Of a stretch of DNA of 64,000 bases, positions 60,998 through 64,000 are shown one piece after another; the first letter of the stretch is position 1, and each line of letters opens with the position of its first letter. Both the position numbers and the translations under genes were made by a program. Below the pieces are notes generated by a model. That model ran no database searches, had not been told where the DNA came from, and was given only the letters and a program-made list of their open reading frames with translations. Source of the DNA: Mesorhizobium neociceri (GTDB lineage Bacteria > Pseudomonadota > Alphaproteobacteria > Rhizobiales > Rhizobiaceae); NCBI RefSeq assembly GCF_013520985.1, contig NZ_JACDTY010000001.1, positions 744,001 through 808,000 on the forward strand. Reading direction: 5' to 3'.

Positions 60998-62608
60998 CTA
61001 GCGCAGCATCTTGGTTACTTCTCGTGCCACGCGAACTCGTAGGGCTTCGGTATCTAGTTTCTCGAGTTCAGCAAATCTCGCATGGTTCTTGACCTGATTT
61101 AAAAGCGACTCGCGAGGATAGTTCGCATAGATTTCGAGCATTCGATCGTAAAATCTTAGCGGATCGGTGATGGGTTCGTTCGGCGATTCCGGCTTGCCAA
61201 AGATAGCATTTCCAAGCTTTTTCGCAGCCGCTGCTTCTTGTTCGGTCAGTGGGACTTTGACCATCACCCGATCTTTGGTCTCTTCGTCGGCAATGATTGC
61301 ATATGCGTCACTGTCGAAGGATGTGACTTCCTCGATCGTCCCAAAGCCCTCGCTTCCATCCCGTCTAGGGTAGGCGAACAAGCCACCAATCCGCAGTGTT
61401 TCAATTGGCTTGCCGCGCTCGTCCAGCAACTCGTCGGGCACCCCTTCGAAATTATTGGGCACCCGCTGCACCAGCGCTAGACAATCATGCACCCATCGAA
61501 TTGGCCGATGCTTGTCGTGCAGTTCCATTGCGGTTTCTATCTCAAGAGTAGCCTCGCGAAAGTCGTCCATGGCGAAGCCCATTAGCAACCCGAAGAACAT
61601 CAGGTTTGATGCATCATCGTTCACGAGATCCCTGTTGTTCGTGACGAACACGTACGCGGCGCGAGGAGGGTCGCCCTTGACCGTGATAGCCTCGGCATCT
61701 CTCACCGCGCTGGTGACCAAAACACGAAGGCGCTCAAGCTGTTCTACAGTGGCTTCGTCACCAATTCCCAGTTCAAACCAGTAGACAGGCTTGTCGAGAT
61801 TCTTCTTGGACGCGCCATGCAGCTTGTCGCGCAACCATCCATTCAGTTCTGCGACAAATGCCTCACTATCGAGATCGAATGAGGCTTTCCAACTGCGCTT
61901 TCGTTTTGCTTCGACGGCATACGTTCTCCCGTCCGGAAATGTAGCGAAAAATTCCGGCTTGGGCTGATTTCCTTTGGCGTCTTCAGCACCGTCGATTTTC
62001 GCGCCTGCCAATGCGAACGCGGATGCAACGATTGCTTCGTAAAGAGCAGGGTCAAAATCGTTCGGATGTCGAAGCCTCTTGATCAGGCTTTTAAGCGGCT
62101 TGTCGTTGTGCTCTATCAGGTAGAGCGCGTAAGCGAGACGATTTAGTGCGGAAAGATGTCCCTTGGCAGGCAGTGCGACGCCACCGCCGACATCCTTTCG
62201 TGCTTCCTGAAGTTTTCGGAGCCACCGGAAGAGGGTATGGTCCGGCGTGCTGCGGGAGGCTGCTGCACCCCAGTCATGGCCGAATACGTGCTTCATGTTG
62301 TCGATCATAAAATCGGATACGAACTGCCACTTCGCCGAATGGACCATACGTTTGCCGACGACTACTACACGCCTACCGTCATAAAGAGACGTCACCATTG
62401 GCCGACCGTGGCCTTGCTGGCGTTTCCGCACCATTTCCTCGGCTTCGTGTAACTGCATCAGCTCGCGAAGCCGTCGCTCGAAAGCTTCGTCCGTTGCCGG
62501 CGTGGTGTTCAAACGGCCATGACAATGTTTGTAGCGCCGACCGCTATTACAGGGGCAGGGCGCATTTCTGCTGATCGGGAGAAATCGACTCGATGTCCCT
62601 TTACTCAT
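60998..62608 (-). CDS. SEC-C zinc-motif protein with PD-(D/E)XK-like nuclease core
   Basis: Protein of 536 residues. The N-terminal SEC-C zinc knuckle is 'RNAPCPCNSGRRYKHCHG' (Cys18, Cys20, Cys29, His30). A nuclease-like core follows: Glu191 in 'ALYEAIVASAFALAGAKI', then 'KPEFFATFPDGRTYAVEAKR' with Glu233-x-Lys235, the layout of PD-(D/E)XK restriction-like folds. A helical C-terminal half of about 270 residues has no recognised domain. Its translation contains more Lys, Asn and Ile and its codons more A/T than neighbouring genes, suggesting transfer. The upstream gene on the same strand encodes a coiled-coil membrane protein. The whole lies between alkB repeats. A defence function is inference. 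Confidence 0.75.
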   Translation of the reverse strand: MSKGTSSRFLPISRNAPCPCNSGRRYKHCHGRLNTTPATDEAFERRLRELMQLHEAEEMVRKRQQGHGRPMVTSLYDGRRVVVVGKRMVHSAKWQFVSDFMIDNMKHVFGHDWGAAASRSTPDHTLFRWLRKLQEARKDVGGGVALPAKGHLSALNRLAYALYLIEHNDKPLKSLIKRLRHPNDFDPALYEAIVASAFALAGAKIDGAEDAKGNQPKPEFFATFPDGRTYAVEAKRKRSWKASFDLDSEAFVAELNGWLRDKLHGASKKNLDKPVYWFELGIGDEATVEQLERLRVLVTSAVRDAEAITVKGDPPRAAYVFVTNNRDLVNDDASNLMFFGLLMGFAMDDFREATLEIETAMELHDKHRPIRWVHDCLALVQRVPNNFEGVPDELLDERGKPIETLRIGGLFAYPRRDGSEGFGTIEEVTSFDSDAYAIIADEETKDRVMVKVPLTEQEAAAAKKLGNAIFGKPESPNEPITDPLRFYDRMLEIYANYPRESLLNQVKNHARFAELEKLDTEALRVRVAREVTKMLR

Positions 62609-62701
62609 AAGCGTATTTTAGCACACGCATCTATAGCTGGTGTCCCAGCTTGTGCCTTACCCCTACCCGTCTCGCTATGTTCGTCAAGGGAGGCAGGCGT
62701 C

Positions 62702-63154
62702 CTATGATTTGAGCACTGAAATCGCCAAGCTGATGACGCTGATCAAAACAGCCAACCATGTTAGCCATGGCTTCATCCGCATCTCGCGCTCTTCATAGAC
62801 TTCTCGCCTGACCCTCCGCATCGCTTCCTCGGTGAGATAGTACCGACCGTGGACACCATGCCATTCCCAGAAGTCGTTGTCTTCGTCCTCCTTGTAGGGC
62901 CGTTGCGGCGTCAGGATACGCCATTGACCAGCGCGCCTAAGCGTCTGCGCTGTTTCTATCTCAGCAATCTCTGCGTCGACAATGTCGATCGTGGCAAAGT
63001 AGTCGCCTACGGCGATCTGGTATTCTTGTGAGTTCCGCTTAAGCCCAGCAGTGGTCTCGTTGAGTCTCTCCAGAAGGCTGTCCCGGTTGTGCCGATGCTG
63101 AATAAGCGCGTCGCGTTCGTCCCGATATCTCTTGAGTTCGCCAAACAAAGCCAT
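62702..63154 (-). CDS. Coiled-coil protein with C-terminal membrane anchor
   Basis: Protein of 150 residues: residues 1-75 are heptad-rich ('KRYRDERDALIQHRHNRDSL', 'DYFATIDIVDAEIAEIETAQ'), a short aromatic segment follows ('DFWEWHGVHGRYYLTEEAMR'), and the last 22 residues form one transmembrane helix ('WLTWLAVLISVISLAISVLK'). GGAGGGG precedes the ATG at 63154. It is followed after 93 bases by the SEC-C gene in the same direction. No family recognised; the tail-anchored layout suggests a membrane-proximal sensor or partner. Confidence 0.65.
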   Translation of the reverse strand: MALFGELKRYRDERDALIQHRHNRDSLLERLNETTAGLKRNSQEYQIAVGDYFATIDIVDAEIAEIETAQTLRRAGQWRILTPQRPYKEDEDNDFWEWHGVHGRYYLTEEAMRRVRREVYEEREMRMKPWLTWLAVLISVISLAISVLKS

Positions 63155-63281
63155 TCGAACCCCTCCCGAACAATGAACTTCCTGATGAAACCGTAACGTG
63201 AACAGGCTTCGCGTCAGGCATAACATTGTCGATGCGAATTGGCCCACCTTGCCGACCGTTTGGCATATTTTCTCGCGCGAC

Positions 63282-63404
63282 CTGACGCTTGCTGGATCGT
63301 CACCTCTTGAAGCCCTCTACTTTCAGCGTGCGCAGCGTGATGGAATAGCGGTGCCCGGTGACCGGCGGAATGCCGTGCTCCCACTGGTGACGCGCTGGTC
63401 CGTC
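63282..63404 (-). repeat. Right 123-base direct repeat: 3' end of intact alkB
   Basis: Same length as 60528-60650 and the same orientation, covering the last 35 codons of alkB and 18 bases beyond its stop. The copies differ at scattered positions, mostly silent or conservative, which suggests they come from different alleles rather than a recent duplication. Confidence 0.8.
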
Positions 63405-63914
63405 CATGAGATAGACGGACCTTGGCTCGACCTCGATCGTCTCGCGATCCCATTTCGCACCATTTTTGCGGCGCAGGCGGAAGCTGCAAGGCGCCAGCAG
63501 CGAGACGCCGGCGACAAGATCGAAATGTGGCTTGTCGCGATGCCAGCCTATGCCCGCGCCCGGTCGGTACTCGTTGATCAGCACTTGCGCGAACTCCGCG
63601 GCGGGGCGGCCGGCAAAGTCCGCGACCTTATCGCGAAGCGGCAGCAGGAATTCGGGGATGGGCGGCGCTTCGACGACCCGGCGCCGATCATAGTCGTAGT
63701 GCAGGCCGAAGCCGGCCACCTGCCGGTTGGCAAGATGGCCGTGGAAATCAAAGGGCTTGAACGACAGTCCCTGGAGGTGATGGACCAGTTCCGCCTCTTC
63801 ACCTGCTGTGATCAGGCCCGGCCGGTAGGAAAACCCTTCCGGCAGCGCAGCCACCGCGCCGAAGAGATCGCCCTGGCTGGCATGGGCTTCTGTGTTGGAT
63901 TTTGTCAGCGACAT
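63300..63914 (-). CDS. alkB: Alpha-ketoglutarate-dependent DNA/RNA demethylase AlkB
   Basis: AlkB-type dioxygenase of 204 residues that removes alkyl groups from N1-methyladenine and N3-methylcytosine. Iron ligands are in 'GIGWHRDKPHFDL' (His-x-Asp) and 'HQWEHGIPPV' (His); the 2-oxoglutarate arginines are in 'HRYSITLRTLK'. 'INEYRPGAGIGWHRDK' is a family signature. The ATG at 63914 is preferred to an upstream TTG. The last 35 codons are repeated, in diverged form, 2.75 kb away, so its 3' end was probably exchanged during integration of the island. Confidence 0.9.
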   Translation of the reverse strand: MSLTKSNTEAHASQGDLFGAVAALPEGFSYRPGLITAGEEAELVHHLQGLSFKPFDFHGHLANRQVAGFGLHYDYDRRRVVEAPPIPEFLLPLRDKVADFAGRPAAEFAQVLINEYRPGAGIGWHRDKPHFDLVAGVSLLAPCSFRLRRKNGAKWDRETIEVEPRSVYLMDGPARHQWEHGIPPVTGHRYSITLRTLKVEGFKR

Positions 63915-64000
63915 CTGACGCAGAGATAGGGAGCCTCTGCGCGCAAGCAAGATTTCGGCGCTGTCGCGGCCTAACTACCCTAACGGAACCTCCGCGTCTC

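Overview
The window is a high-GC alphaproteobacterial chromosome segment, most likely from the Rhizobiales and close to Mesorhizobium. The evidence is the very-long-chain fatty acid (VLCFA) lipid A cluster (acpXL to lpxXL), a complete rhizobial haem-uptake locus (hmu) next to rirA, a PutR/PutA pair without a DNA-binding domain on PutA, form II cox genes, and several families of intergenic palindromes of the rhizobial type.

Layout. 0-2.3 kb: an M20 deacylase and the start of a peptide-binding protein (minus strand). 2.4-7.8 kb: an L,D-transpeptidase, then the convergent operon acpXL-fabF2XL-fabF1XL-adh2XL-lpxXL for the C28 acyl chain of lipid A. 8-9.65 kb: a soluble slipin gene preceded by two abutting, abnormal tRNA-like genes. 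9.9-13.5 kb: an exported histidine phosphatase and an exported caspase-TPR protein. 13.6-20.5 kb: an AEC carrier, a gabD-type dehydrogenase, galactose mutarotase, a KDG-type kinase, and a YtkA/FixH-like protein paired with a dihaem peroxidase. 20.5-25.9 kb: putR/putA and a glycosyltransferase. 25.9-34.9 kb: haem uptake and iron control (hmuQ, tonB, an unknown exported protein and hmuR on minus; hmuPSTUV on plus; rirA). 35-45 kb: DUF445, phasin, MaoC, an MFS/LysR pair, a MocR/DMT pair, an ADH, and a gentisate- or homogentisate-type isomerase/hydrolase pair. 45.2-48.7 kb: a LuxR response regulator facing a NosP-like FIST protein and its NahK-like hybrid kinase.

The accessory part is 48.6-63.4 kb. 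A decayed HK97-type prophage head module (48.6-51.3 kb) abuts the 5' end of the FIST gene and carries an apparently intact PadR/small-membrane-protein pair. Then come coxSLM (form II) and an acyltransferase. At 56.5-58.2 kb an SRPBCC gene is split by a 1.2-kb segment whose ends look like IS21-family ends. After a GNAT/cutC pair and a cupin, the last 3 kb hold a small island between two 123-bp direct repeats of the 3' end of alkB. It carries a membrane-anchored coiled-coil protein and a SEC-C protein with a PD-(D/E)XK-like motif, plus a decayed SRAP (YedK) gene.

The two best leads for undescribed biology are the tandem tRNA-like/slipin unit (7.99-9.65 kb) and the SEC-C/coiled-coil island (60.5-63.4 kb). 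No CRISPR array, rRNA operon or ordinary isolated tRNA gene was seen. All product calls rest on reading the translated sequences; no database search was possible.
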